64,000 bases of DNA from Gluconobacter thailandicus F149-1 = NBRC 100600 (GTDB taxonomy: Bacteria; Pseudomonadota; Alphaproteobacteria; Acetobacterales; Acetobacteraceae): positions 1 through 64,000 of the forward strand of contig NZ_BANH01000013.1 in the NCBI RefSeq assembly GCF_000964465.1, written 5' to 3'. Every line of letters starts with the position of its first letter. Within the stretch, counting starts at the first letter, position 1. Shown piece after piece: positions 18,542 through 27,496 of the stretch. The notes beneath the pieces are model-generated. The model saw only the letters and a list, made by a program, of their open reading frames with translations. It did not search any database and was not told where the DNA came from. The position numbers were made by a program, and so were the translations under genes.

Positions 18542-20458
18542 GTGAGCCTGCTCACCATCACTGACCTGACACTCCGCATCGCTGGCCGCACTCTGCTGGA
18601 CGGCGCATCGCTGACTGTCGACCCCGGTCGGAAAATCGGCCTTATCGGAAAGAACGGTGCCGGAAAATCAACGCTCCTCGGCGCTATTGCAGGTGATATT
18701 GCCCCCGATGGCGGTACGATCACACTCGCCAACCGCGCGACAATGGGGCGCGTGAAGCAGGAAACGCCATCTGGTGAGACATCCCTGATCGATACGGTTC
18801 TGGAAGGCGATATCGAGCGCGCAAAGCTCCTTGCCGAAGCAGAAACTGCCACAGATCCTGAGCGAATTGCGGACGTTCATGAACGCCTGATCGCCATTGA
18901 CGCCTACACAGCCCCTGCCCGTGCTGGCGCCATCCTGTCCGGCCTCGGGTTCGATCAGGACGCTCAGCTCCGCTCTGTTTCGGATTTCTCCGGTGGTTGG
19001 CGGATGCGCGTTTCCCTTGCTACAGCGCTATTCCTGAGCCCGGATCTGCTGCTGCTGGATGAACCGACCAACCATCTTGATATCGAAGCCACCCTCTGGC
19101 TCGAATCCTGGCTGGCCAAATTCCCTGGTGCAGCCATCATCGTCAGCCATGACCGCTCGCTGCTCGACAACACCGTCGATGCCATTGCTCACCTTGATCA
19201 CCAGAAGCTCAGCCTGACACCAGGCGGCTACGACAATTTTGTGCGTATCCGCACGGAGCAGGCCCTTCAGCAGAATCGCATGGCAGAGCGCATCGCGACC
19301 CAGCGCGCTCACATGCAATCCTTTGTAGATCGCTTTCGTGCCAAAGCCACCAAGGCCAAGCAGGCCCAGGCCCGACTGAAAGCGCTGGAACGCCTGCCCC
19401 AGATCGACAGTGTCGTGGAAGATACACCAACGCGCTTTTCCTTCCCGGAGCCGCAGCCCCTGCCGCCACCCATGATCACGCTCGACAATGTCAGCATCGG
19501 TTATGACGGCCGCGTGGTTCTCAAGGGGCTGAACCAGCGTCTGGATATGGAAGACCGAATCGCGCTTCTGGGTCAGAACGGGCGTGGCAAATCAACCTTC
19601 GCCAAACTCCTGGCGGGTCGGCTTGAGCCAATGGTCGGCTCTTACAACCATTCTTCCAAGCTCAGGATCGGATATTTCGCGCAGCATCAGGCGGATGAAC
19701 TCGTCCTTTCCGAAACTCCAATCGATCACATGGCACGTGCCATGCCTGATGCTACGCCTGTGGCTGTCCGGTCTCAGTTGGCGCGATTTGGTCTGGACGT
19801 GAACCGGGCGGAAACACGCGTTTCGGAACTGTCAGGCGGTGAAAAAGCGCGACTTCTTCTGGCGCTCTCCACTCGTGATGCCCCTCACCTCCTGATCCTC
19901 GATGAACCGACCAACCACCTGGATCTGGATGCCCGCGATGCCCTGATCCGTGCCCTCTCAGAATTTGAAGGAGCCGTGATCCTGATCAGTCATGACAGCC
20001 ATCTGGTTGAATCCGTGGCAGACCGGTTCTGGCTGGTAGAAGACGGTACGATCTCTCCCTTCGAAGGAGATATGGCTGAATATAAGGAGTGGCTGGTCGA
20101 GCGCGCCCGGAAGGCCCGTGCCGAAAATACCGAACGCACGAAAAGCGCGAGCCGCTCTTCTTCTCAGGATACTCCACAGCCTTCTGCCAGCCAGAAGAGA
20201 GTAGATCGTAAAGAACTGACGCGCGCGTTGGCTCCGCTCAGAAGGAAAATTCGTGATGCAGAGGCAAAACTCGCTCAAATCACGAAAGAAAAAGAAAAAA
20301 TCGAGGCTAAACTTGCAGATCCCACACTGTATCAGTCGGGGAACCCCGGGGAAATTGCGTCTCTGAACGCACATCTCTCTGCGCTCAACGCAACGCAGGA
20401 ACAGACCGAAGAGCTATGGCTGGAGGCTCAGGCCGAACTTGAAGACGCATCAGCCTGA
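18542..20458 (+). CDS. ABC-F family ATPase (Uup/YheS-like)
   Basis: A 638-residue protein with two ABC domains and no membrane domain, so a soluble ABC-F ribosome-associated factor. Domain 1 has Walker A GKNGAGKST, signature FSGGWRMRVSLA and Walker B LLLLDEPTNHLD. Domain 2 has GQNGRGKST, LSGGEKARLLLA and LLILDEPTNHLD. The linker between them (about 235-300) is charged and helical, like the P-site tRNA interaction motif. A C-terminal coiled coil (about 555-635) favours Uup or YheS over EttA. The start is a GTG with GAGG upstream. Confidence 0.88.
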   Translation: MSLLTITDLTLRIAGRTLLDGASLTVDPGRKIGLIGKNGAGKSTLLGAIAGDIAPDGGTITLANRATMGRVKQETPSGETSLIDTVLEGDIERAKLLAEAETATDPERIADVHERLIAIDAYTAPARAGAILSGLGFDQDAQLRSVSDFSGGWRMRVSLATALFLSPDLLLLDEPTNHLDIEATLWLESWLAKFPGAAIIVSHDRSLLDNTVDAIAHLDHQKLSLTPGGYDNFVRIRTEQALQQNRMAERIATQRAHMQSFVDRFRAKATKAKQAQARLKALERLPQIDSVVEDTPTRFSFPEPQPLPPPMITLDNVSIGYDGRVVLKGLNQRLDMEDRIALLGQNGRGKSTFAKLLAGRLEPMVGSYNHSSKLRIGYFAQHQADELVLSETPIDHMARAMPDATPVAVRSQLARFGLDVNRAETRVSELSGGEKARLLLALSTRDAPHLLILDEPTNHLDLDARDALIRALSEFEGAVILISHDSHLVESVADRFWLVEDGTISPFEGDMAEYKEWLVERARKARAENTERTKSASRSSSQDTPQPSASQKRVDRKELTRALAPLRRKIRDAEAKLAQITKEKEKIEAKLADPTLYQSGNPGEIASLNAHLSALNATQEQTEELWLEAQAELEDASA

Positions 20459-20594
20459 AAGCAAAATTTCACAAACAGCGACGTGAAAATTAAGGAGTTT
20501 GTTTACTTTTGATCCGTAGATTTCTGTCTGGATCTTAAAACAAGAGGCAACTGGCACTCCCAGGGCTGCCTTCAAGTACAGACAGGATGCCTGC

Positions 20595-21836
20595 GTGCCT
20601 CAGAAAACCTCACACGGCTCTAATGCATCTCGCGTCAGATCCTCAAGGCACTTTTCTTCTCACAGTTCATCCGGCAGTCCTCACACTTCGCCTTCTGCAC
20701 GCCATAATGGCTACAACCACCACCATACCGCCTCACAGCGCCACCATGACAAGCATCCAGCTGCGTGCTCCCCTTCCAGAAGAGCAAAAGAACCAACACA
20801 CCCCGCAGCCTCGGAGAATTTCACGGAGGCCTGCTTTCTTCCCGGAAGCCTGATTGCCACACCAGAGGGTGAGCGTCGTGTGGAGTCCCTGGCCATCAAT
20901 GACCTTGTCCTGACCTCTGAAGGGTTACCGGAGAAACTGGTATGGGTCGGGAAAAGTCAGTGTACCGTTCGACCTGATCTTGCCGACGATCTGGCAGGAT
21001 GGCCAATCCGTATCCGTACGGGCGCGATCGCCGACCATCTGCCTCATACCGATCTGCTTGTTACAGCTGAGCACTGCATTTTCCTGAATGGTGGACTCAT
21101 TCCAGCACGAATGCTGGTCAATGGAATTTCCATTATGTGGGATAGAAGCATTCGCTCATACGAGTACTTTCATATTGAAACTGAACCACATGCCCTTATC
21201 TCTGCCAACGGACTACTGACTGAAAGTTACTTCGATACGGGTGACAGGAAGGTTTTTCAGCAGGCAGGGCAGATTGCAGCGCTTCGTTCAATTCAGAAAG
21301 ACTGGGAAAAAGACGCCGCTGCCCCGCTTATGACATCCCGTTCCCAAACGGAGGAAGTTTGGAAAGCCATCGCCGCACGGGCTGGTGTCGAAGGGTTCGA
21401 GGCCTGCACGACGACAGATCCTTCGCTGCATCTGATTCTTCCTGACAGCACCCGTCTTTATCCAAGCCGTGAGAGCGGCGGATATGTCATTTTTACGTTG
21501 CCTCATGCGGTCAGGAGCCTTCGGCTTGTTTCCCGCGCAGCCCGTCCCTGTGATGTAACAGGGCCTTTCATTGATGACCGACGCACTCTTGGCGTCCTGA
21601 TCCGGGACATCATTCTTTTTGATGCCTCCAGAACCCGAAAAGTTACTGACCACCTTATGCCCCCGGAACCAACCTCTGGGTGGATGGCTGACGAGCCCCC
21701 AGGTCAGGGCTGGACTGATGGAGATGCGGCCCTGCATATCAATACAGAAGGTCCAAGCACCCTGGCGCTCGAAATTATCGGCGGTGGTCCCTACATTCTT
21801 TCTGAACCCCGCTCGCAGATCCGCCACACTGCATAA
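20595..21836 (+). CDS. Hint-domain (Hedgehog/intein-type) protein with His/Ser-rich leader
   Basis: A 413-residue protein. Residues 1-79 are a low-complexity Ser/His-rich leader with HHH and RHHDKH clusters. A Hint_2-type domain starts at C80 (ACFLPGSLIATPEGERRVESL). It continues with LVTAEHCIFLNG, the block carrying the conserved Thr-x-x-His, and with EPHALISANGLLTESY. The C-terminal 140 residues form an unassigned, beta-rich-looking domain. Hint domains can cleave or rearrange the peptide bond before the first Cys; whether this one does is unknown. The GTG start has AGGA seven bases upstream. Proteins of this type are frequent in acetic acid bacteria and mostly uncharacterised. Confidence 0.78.
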   Translation: MPQKTSHGSNASRVRSSRHFSSHSSSGSPHTSPSARHNGYNHHHTASQRHHDKHPAACSPSRRAKEPTHPAASENFTEACFLPGSLIATPEGERRVESLAINDLVLTSEGLPEKLVWVGKSQCTVRPDLADDLAGWPIRIRTGAIADHLPHTDLLVTAEHCIFLNGGLIPARMLVNGISIMWDRSIRSYEYFHIETEPHALISANGLLTESYFDTGDRKVFQQAGQIAALRSIQKDWEKDAAAPLMTSRSQTEEVWKAIAARAGVEGFEACTTTDPSLHLILPDSTRLYPSRESGGYVIFTLPHAVRSLRLVSRAARPCDVTGPFIDDRRTLGVLIRDIILFDASRTRKVTDHLMPPEPTSGWMADEPPGQGWTDGDAALHINTEGPSTLALEIIGGGPYILSEPRSQIRHTA

Positions 21837-21868
21837 CCTCTGGTTTCCCTCCAAAGTAAAACACCCGA

Positions 21869-23074
21869 TTGACCCGCCACCCCGAAGTCCATAAGCCGAT
21901 GCTGGCTTACAGATTCAGGATGGACCGGCTGATGCCTATTTCGTTTTCCGACACGAAGGACCACGACGAAAAGGAGCCGCGGGCGCGCGAGCTTTCCCGG
22001 ATCGCAGGGCTGATCCGCATAGCCTTAGCCGTTACGTTAATCCTGCTCGCTGTCTGGCTCATGAAAGACGTACTCGCTGTTGTCTTCGCCTCGGCCTTGA
22101 TGGCTGTGGTGTTGCACGGTCTGGCCCGGATAGTTCGGCGGCACGTCACATTTATCCCCTATCAGGCCGCTGTGGCACTTGTAACTGTTGTGATCCTCCT
22201 GGCCGTAGCCGGCCTGGTATGGAGCAGCGGTCCGGCTATCGGGGACCAGTTCATTCGCCTCAAACAGGCACTTGTCCAGCAGTCCGGAGACCTCAAGTCT
22301 CATCTTTCCGGATCCACATTGGGCCAGATGGTTCTTGACCATTTGCCAACTGCTGTAGGCGGCAATGATGCGACCTCCGGCAGCCTAGGCTCACTGGGAT
22401 CAGGCCTCGCCGGGTCTGTCACGGGCATTCTAAGCAGTGCCTTTGGTGTTCTCGGTACGCTGGCAGTGATCTTGATTGCAGGGCTCTATTTTGCCCTGTC
22501 CCCAGCCATTTACATTGATGGTTTTCTGCGCCTCTTCCCGACCCAGCATCGCGGTTCAGCCCGCACGCTACTGATGGCTGCCGGGACCACACTCTGGGCA
22601 TGGACTGCCGGACAGGCTCTGGACATGCTTGTTGTCGGCATTCTGTCAGGGATTGGTCTTTCGCTAATTGGCGTGCCACTCGCGCTGGCTCTTGGTGTCG
22701 TTGCGGGACTCTGCAACTTCATCCCTTATATCGGAGCAATCATGGGTGCCGTTCCGGCAATATTGCTAGGTCTCTCCATGGGGACCAAGGAAGCGCTTTT
22801 CGTGGCCATTCTCTATAGCGTTATCCAGTTCTTCGAAGGCAACGTTCTCGCCCCGCTGATTCAGCGTCGTGCTGTGCACATGCCGCCAGCAGTCGCCATC
22901 CTGTCCCAGACCGTTTTCAGCTCGATTCTTGGTATTCCAGGGCTGATCCTTGCCTCTCCGATCACGGCAGCCCTTCTCGCAATGGGCGACAAGGCCACGG
23001 CTCCTCTTGAAGACGAAGATCAGACCAAGCGGGATGTCGGAGAAATTTTTGAAGACCAGGCTCGCAAAGAGTAA
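21869..23074 (+). CDS. AI-2E family transporter (PF01594)
   Basis: A polytopic protein of up to 401 residues with about eight hydrophobic segments, a periplasmic-loop region (about 125-190) and the family block GLCNFIPYIGAIMGAVPAILLGL near residues 285-307. The ending EGNVLAPLIQRRAVHMPPAVAIL is also typical. Members export small molecules or act as Na/H antiporters; the AI-2 exporter role holds for few of them. The frame opens at a TTG without a ribosome site. ATGs at 21899, 21920 and 21932 are better starts and cannot be separated here. Confidence 0.85.
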   Translation: MTRHPEVHKPMLAYRFRMDRLMPISFSDTKDHDEKEPRARELSRIAGLIRIALAVTLILLAVWLMKDVLAVVFASALMAVVLHGLARIVRRHVTFIPYQAAVALVTVVILLAVAGLVWSSGPAIGDQFIRLKQALVQQSGDLKSHLSGSTLGQMVLDHLPTAVGGNDATSGSLGSLGSGLAGSVTGILSSAFGVLGTLAVILIAGLYFALSPAIYIDGFLRLFPTQHRGSARTLLMAAGTTLWAWTAGQALDMLVVGILSGIGLSLIGVPLALALGVVAGLCNFIPYIGAIMGAVPAILLGLSMGTKEALFVAILYSVIQFFEGNVLAPLIQRRAVHMPPAVAILSQTVFSSILGIPGLILASPITAALLAMGDKATAPLEDEDQTKRDVGEIFEDQARKE

Positions 23075-23090
23075 ATTTTCCTCTTGCTCC

Positions 23091-23103
23091 TGACGTAACG
23101 TCA
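23091..23103. promoter_or_regulatory. Perfect dyad TGACGTAACGTCA before merR-type gene
   Basis: A 13-base palindrome with a central A lies 32 bases before the preferred start of the MerR-type regulator. MerR proteins bind dyads in the spacer of their own or target promoters, so this is a candidate autoregulatory operator. No confident -35/-10 pair was assigned around it. Confidence 0.5.
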
Positions 23104-23135
23104 TCATGACAGATAGGGCGTCAGGAGGAAGACCC

Positions 23136-23927
23136 ATGAAACCGCAAACCCTGACCATTGGGGAACTGGCCAAGGCCAGCGCAACCACACCCCGGACGCT
23201 TCGACATTTCGAAGCCATGGGGCTTATCAAACCCATCCGCGCAGAAAACGGCAGAAGAGTTTACGATCTGTCTGCCATCAGTGCGCTCGCCCATGTCCTG
23301 CTTCTGAAACGCATGGGATTCAGTCTTTCAGAAATCAGAAACATGGAGCGCAGGCCAACGGCTCCAGACGCCATCATAGATGCCCAGTTGGCACTTCTCT
23401 CTGTCCGCAAGACCGCGCTGGAACGAACGATCAATCAGCTCAGCGCAACACGCCTACTGCTGAAAGGGAGCGAGGTCTGTAATGGTGCCGTGGATCTTGC
23501 TGCGTTCTGCCTACTGCTCCGTGAGGGAGAAGCTGCTCTTCAATGGGAAAACACCCAGCCGGTTTTTGAGCAATATTTCACACCGTCCGAGCAACACACA
23601 TGGCAGAAGCAGATGGACACTCATTTCGGCTGTGAAGACGAAAAAACGTTCTATCAGATCCGATGGGTAAAACTGATTGCCACTTGCGAAGAAGCCATCG
23701 GCCGCAACGTCGCACCTTCAAGCCAGGAGGCGCAACAACTCGTCAATGAGTGGCTGGAGTTGCAAAAACCCTTACAGGACGCCGTAGGGCCAGACCTGTG
23801 GCGCAAGGCTGCAACCATGTACGAACATCTTCAGGACTGGCAGACACCCGAACGGCAGGCGCCCTTCAGCCCTGAAGTTTTTAACTTCATCCGTGAGGCT
23901 GCAGCTCAGCGGGCTGTAGCGCCTTGA
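23136..23927 (+). CDS. MerR family transcriptional regulator, TipA-like
   Basis: From the ATG at 23136, which has AGGAGGA seven bases upstream, the protein has 263 residues; a frame open from 23106 adds ten. The winged-helix N-terminal domain reads LTIGELAKASATTPRTLRHFEAMGLIKP with RRVYDLSAISAL following, and a dimerisation helix follows at about 70-110. The C-terminal 120 residues are helical and lack the Cys ligands of metal-sensing MerR. They resemble the effector-binding part of TipA-type drug sensors in layout. Its 3' end overlaps the convergent hypothetical gene by about 40 bases. Confidence 0.83.
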   Translation: MKPQTLTIGELAKASATTPRTLRHFEAMGLIKPIRAENGRRVYDLSAISALAHVLLLKRMGFSLSEIRNMERRPTAPDAIIDAQLALLSVRKTALERTINQLSATRLLLKGSEVCNGAVDLAAFCLLLREGEAALQWENTQPVFEQYFTPSEQHTWQKQMDTHFGCEDEKTFYQIRWVKLIATCEEAIGRNVAPSSQEAQQLVNEWLELQKPLQDAVGPDLWRKAATMYEHLQDWQTPERQAPFSPEVFNFIREAAAQRAVAP

Positions 23928-24312
23928 GTGACGCATCTTCAAAGGCGTTCATGCGGTAAGGACCATCATCCTCGAGCTGAATGCCAACGATGTCGGCTTC
24001 GTGCTTGTGCTTCCAGATGGAGACGATAACCGGGTGATTTGCGGCGTTGCTCAGACGAAGAATGACCTGCCCTTTCGTCGGCGGCTTTTCGCCACTCGGT
24101 CCCCATCCCGTCGTATGGGACTGAAGCCAGAGATTGACGTCATTGACTTCCGCAGATGTCAGATCCCGGCTGACGGGCGCCACAATCTTTCCCTCTGTGA
24201 CGGGAGGGAATTTCCAGGCATGGATCAACGGCCATGCGACAAACCAGACGATGCCCACGGGAATGAAAACCAGTGCACAAAAGGCCAGAAGCAGCTTTTG
24301 TTCGCGCCTCAT
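23887..24312 (-). CDS. Membrane-anchored protein of unknown function
   Basis: A 141-residue protein with one N-terminal hydrophobic segment (LLLAFCALVFIPVGIVWFVAWPLI) and a soluble domain likely in the periplasm. I do not recognise the family. Its ATG overlaps the DegT aminotransferase stop by 4 bases, so it belongs to that minus-strand unit. The C-terminal codons run convergently into the merR-type gene. Confidence 0.65.
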   Translation of the reverse strand: MRREQKLLLAFCALVFIPVGIVWFVAWPLIHAWKFPPVTEGKIVAPVSRDLTSAEVNDVNLWLQSHTTGWGPSGEKPPTKGQVILRLSNAANHPVIVSIWKHKHEADIVGIQLEDDGPYRMNAFEDASLKALQPAELQPHG

Positions 24313-25451
24313 GCGTTCTCTCCTGCCCAGCTTTTCAGGGCATCAGTAATGCGGGTGACTTCATCATCAGTCAGCTCTGGATGAATGGGGAGTGCTAGCA
24401 CCCGTGCGCCAAGCCCTTCGGACACGGGCAGTAAAGCACCATCATGATGCTCGCTATAGGCAGGCTGATGATGCAGTGGCTTGGGGTAATAGATCGCCGT
24501 TGGGATGCCGGCGACCTTCAGATGCATCTGAAGCGAATCCCGCGCAGCAACGTTCGGCAGCAGAACTGTGTAAATGGCCCAGGCACTCTCACTATCCGCA
24601 ACACGAGCTGGGGCCTGAATACCCTCTGGCATGGCAGCATCATACGCATCGGCAATGGCATCCCGGCGCTTCAGCTCATCTTCAAAGGCATCCAGCTTTG
24701 CAATCAGAACGGCCGCCTGAATGGTGTCGAGACGACCATTGATCCCAATCCGCTCGACTTCATAACGGGTCTTGCCCTCTCCATGGGTGCGAAGTGAGCG
24801 GTAGAGAGCCGCCAGATCTGCATCATCCGTCAGGATCGCGCCGCCGTCCCCGTAGCCACCCAGCGGCTTGGATGGAAAGAACGAAAGCGTCGTGGCTCTG
24901 GCTTCATGACCGAGGCGACGCCCATGATACGAGGCGCCAAAAGACTGGGCGCAATCTGCAATCAACGTCAGATCTTCCTGGGCTGCTAAAGTTTTCAGCT
25001 CATCCCAAGGCGCAGGCTGACCAAACAGATCAACACCGATAACGGCTCGTGGCTCCAGTTCACCGGCTGCTCGGACAGCTGCCAGACGCTCCGCCAGAGA
25101 CGCCATGCTGATCTGGAACGTATCCGGCTCCACGTCCACAAAGACGGGGGTCGCGCCGAGAAGAAGAACAACTTCCGCCGTCGCCGTATAGGTGAAGGCC
25201 GGGAGGAAGACGGCATCTCCTGGCCCGATTTCCTCACCCATCAACACCATCAGAAGCGCGTCCGTCCCGGAAGAGACGCCAATCGCATACTTTGCGCCCC
25301 CGAACTCCGCGAGGCGCTGCTCCAGTTCCTCGACTTCCGGCCCCATGACAAAGCGGCAATGCTCGAAAACCGTCTTTACCCGACGGTCGATTGCATCCTT
25401 GAGACGGGCCTGCTGTTTCGGAAGATCCAGAAAGGCAATCGGATCAGTCAT
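24309..25451 (-). CDS. DegT/DnrJ/EryC1/StrS aminotransferase
   Basis: A 380-residue PLP enzyme of the sugar aminotransferase family, which aminates nucleotide-linked keto-sugars. It has GVSSGTDALLMVLM near residue 60, DCAQSFGASYHGRRLG with the PLP-contacting aspartate, and the Schiff-base lysine in FFPSKPLGGYGDGGA. GINGRLDTIQAAVL also matches. The 4-base overlap with the CapD-like dehydratase upstream suggests the two act in sequence: 4,6-dehydration followed by C4 amination of UDP-GlcNAc, as in bacillosamine-type pathways. The exact sugar is an inference. Confidence 0.92.
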   Translation of the reverse strand: MTDPIAFLDLPKQQARLKDAIDRRVKTVFEHCRFVMGPEVEELEQRLAEFGGAKYAIGVSSGTDALLMVLMGEEIGPGDAVFLPAFTYTATAEVVLLLGATPVFVDVEPDTFQISMASLAERLAAVRAAGELEPRAVIGVDLFGQPAPWDELKTLAAQEDLTLIADCAQSFGASYHGRRLGHEARATTLSFFPSKPLGGYGDGGAILTDDADLAALYRSLRTHGEGKTRYEVERIGINGRLDTIQAAVLIAKLDAFEDELKRRDAIADAYDAAMPEGIQAPARVADSESAWAIYTVLLPNVAARDSLQMHLKVAGIPTAIYYPKPLHHQPAYSEHHDGALLPVSEGLGARVLALPIHPELTDDEVTRITDALKSWAGENA

Positions 25452-27475
25452 GCAATCGTCTCCACATCGGGCTGGGAATGGTCTGTCCGGGACGGTGTCT
25501 TTCCATCCCGGTTATGATTGAATTCCGGCACAAGCCGTTGAAAAATCGCCATGATGGCAGGAAGGTCTTCGCGCAGGCAGGCTGCTTCAAGCGCATCCAT
25601 GGCTTCTGCTGCCACATCGAAATCGACCGTGCGAGGAGAGGCCATGCGCAAGCCTGGCGCATCCGTAGGAACAGGCGCTTCACGACCGTGGAACAGCTCT
25701 TCAAACAGCTTTTCACCTGGCCTGAGACCCGTAATCTGGATCTCCACATCCGTCTCTGGTTTCAGCCCCGCCAGACGAATCATCTGACAGGCCAGATCCA
25801 TGATACGAACGGGGTCCCCCATATCGAGTACAAAGATACCACCCTGACGCAGCTTCTGGTCCGTGGTGTCTTCGCCTGACGCTTCCTGTGTTCCACGGAC
25901 TGCCGCCTGAAGAACAAGACCAACGGCTTCAGGAATGGTCATGAAATACCGGGTCATGTCCGGATGAGTGACCGTAAGAGGGCCACCCTGCTCCAGCTGC
26001 CTGCGGAACAGTGGCACAACAGATCCGGTAGAACCCAGCACGTTACCAAACCGCACGGTCACGCAACGCAAACCGCCGTTTCCCGCTCGGGCACGCATAT
26101 CCAGGGCCTGACCGTAGACCTCGGCACACCGCTTGCTCGCGCCCATCAGGCTGGACGGATTGACGGCCTTGTCTGTTGAAATCATGACCATGGCCTGAGC
26201 ACCGGAGCGCTCTGCTTCATCCAATACGATACGCGTCCCGATCACGTTGGTCAGAACCCCTTCAATCGGATTGGACTCAACGATAGGGACATGCTTCAGC
26301 GCCGCGGCATGGAAGACCAGCGCTGGTCGATACTGATTGAAGACTTCCGCAATCCGGCGTCGATCACGCACATCAGCGACGATCTGATAGCGGGGCACAT
26401 CGGGATACCGGTCTGACAAATCGAGATTGATCTGCCAGAGGGCATATTCGCTGTTTTCGATCAGCAAAATGGCCTGAGGCGAAAACGAGGCGATCTGACG
26501 GGCGAGTTCCGAACCAATACTGCCCCCGGCCCCCGTCACCGCAACCACCTGCCCGGCAATCAGGCGACTCATGCCTTGGGAATTCAAAGCAACCTGAGGA
26601 CGGTTCAGCAGATCTTCGATCGCAACAGGACGAAGTTCAACGCTTTCCGCGGGCTTCAGGTCTGTCAGGGAAGGTGTTCTCTGTACGTCGAGATGATGCA
26701 GACGCGCGACTTCAAGCACACGGGAGAGCGGAGCACCGCGCAATTCTGACGTGGTGATCACCAGCGTATCGGGCAGACGACCGGCTGCGGCCATCTGGTT
26801 CAGGATTTCCGGTGTCTCGTCAATGGTTCCCAGAATGGGGCAGCTGTGAATACGCCGTCCCGCCTGCTGGGTGCCGCCTGTCAGCAACCCGACAACCCGA
26901 CGTCCTGCCTCCTGATCGCGCTCCATCGCACGAATGAAGAGATCTGCCTCATGGTCCGCCCCGAGCAGAAGAACGCGTTCCCGCCCAGCCACCATCAGGC
27001 GACGACGTGCGCTCAGCCGCCAGACCATGCGGATGGAGCCGAGGAATGTCAGCAGAACCAGCGCATGGATAAAGGGAAACGTCGGACTAGGGAGCGGATA
27101 ACCCGCCAGATGCAGCAATGTTGAAAACAGGACGGCACTCAGCGCAGAGGCACAGGCGATATTGAAAAGGTCCGAGAGCCCGGAAAACCGCCAGTACTGC
27201 TGGGCCATCCGAAACGGCAACCCGCTGACCAGCAGCGTAATGCCGCCACCTGCGAGAAACCACAGCGGATGAAGCCATCCACCATGCGGGTCTGCCAGCC
27301 AGCGGGCCACAGGTGCGGCCAGAGCTGAAACGACTCCGTCCAGCACAACATTGAGAGCAATACGCCTTGCCTGCACGGTGGTACGACCAGTGCGGCTGAC
27401 GGAAGAAGACTGGGCCGGAAAATGAGGGCCGGAAGGTGGTGTGACTGTCACGCCTCCCTTATAGCGCCAAAACAC
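25448..27475 (-). CDS. CapD/WbpM-like nucleotide-sugar 4,6-dehydratase, membrane-anchored
   Basis: A 675-residue protein. An N-terminal membrane region with about four helices (40-150) is followed by a CoA-binding-like segment. The SDR dehydratase domain then has NAD loop TGAGGSIGSEL (about residue 316) and MISTDKAVNPSSLMGASKRCAE. The usual Tyr of the SDR YxxxK is Met here, as in the large WbpM/PglF group. The likely reaction is UDP-GlcNAc to its 4-keto-6-deoxy form. The GTG start leaves only 21 bases to the divergent sugar-phosphate transferase start; later GTGs (27451, 27376) are possible. It is cotranscribed with the DegT gene. Confidence 0.9.
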   Translation of the reverse strand: MFWRYKGGVTVTPPSGPHFPAQSSSVSRTGRTTVQARRIALNVVLDGVVSALAAPVARWLADPHGGWLHPLWFLAGGGITLLVSGLPFRMAQQYWRFSGLSDLFNIACASALSAVLFSTLLHLAGYPLPSPTFPFIHALVLLTFLGSIRMVWRLSARRRLMVAGRERVLLLGADHEADLFIRAMERDQEAGRRVVGLLTGGTQQAGRRIHSCPILGTIDETPEILNQMAAAGRLPDTLVITTSELRGAPLSRVLEVARLHHLDVQRTPSLTDLKPAESVELRPVAIEDLLNRPQVALNSQGMSRLIAGQVVAVTGAGGSIGSELARQIASFSPQAILLIENSEYALWQINLDLSDRYPDVPRYQIVADVRDRRRIAEVFNQYRPALVFHAAALKHVPIVESNPIEGVLTNVIGTRIVLDEAERSGAQAMVMISTDKAVNPSSLMGASKRCAEVYGQALDMRARAGNGGLRCVTVRFGNVLGSTGSVVPLFRRQLEQGGPLTVTHPDMTRYFMTIPEAVGLVLQAAVRGTQEASGEDTTDQKLRQGGIFVLDMGDPVRIMDLACQMIRLAGLKPETDVEIQITGLRPGEKLFEELFHGREAPVPTDAPGLRMASPRTVDFDVAAEAMDALEAACLREDLPAIMAIFQRLVPEFNHNRDGKTPSRTDHSQPDVETIA

Positions 27476-27496
27476 CTGTTCCCATAAAGTCGATCC

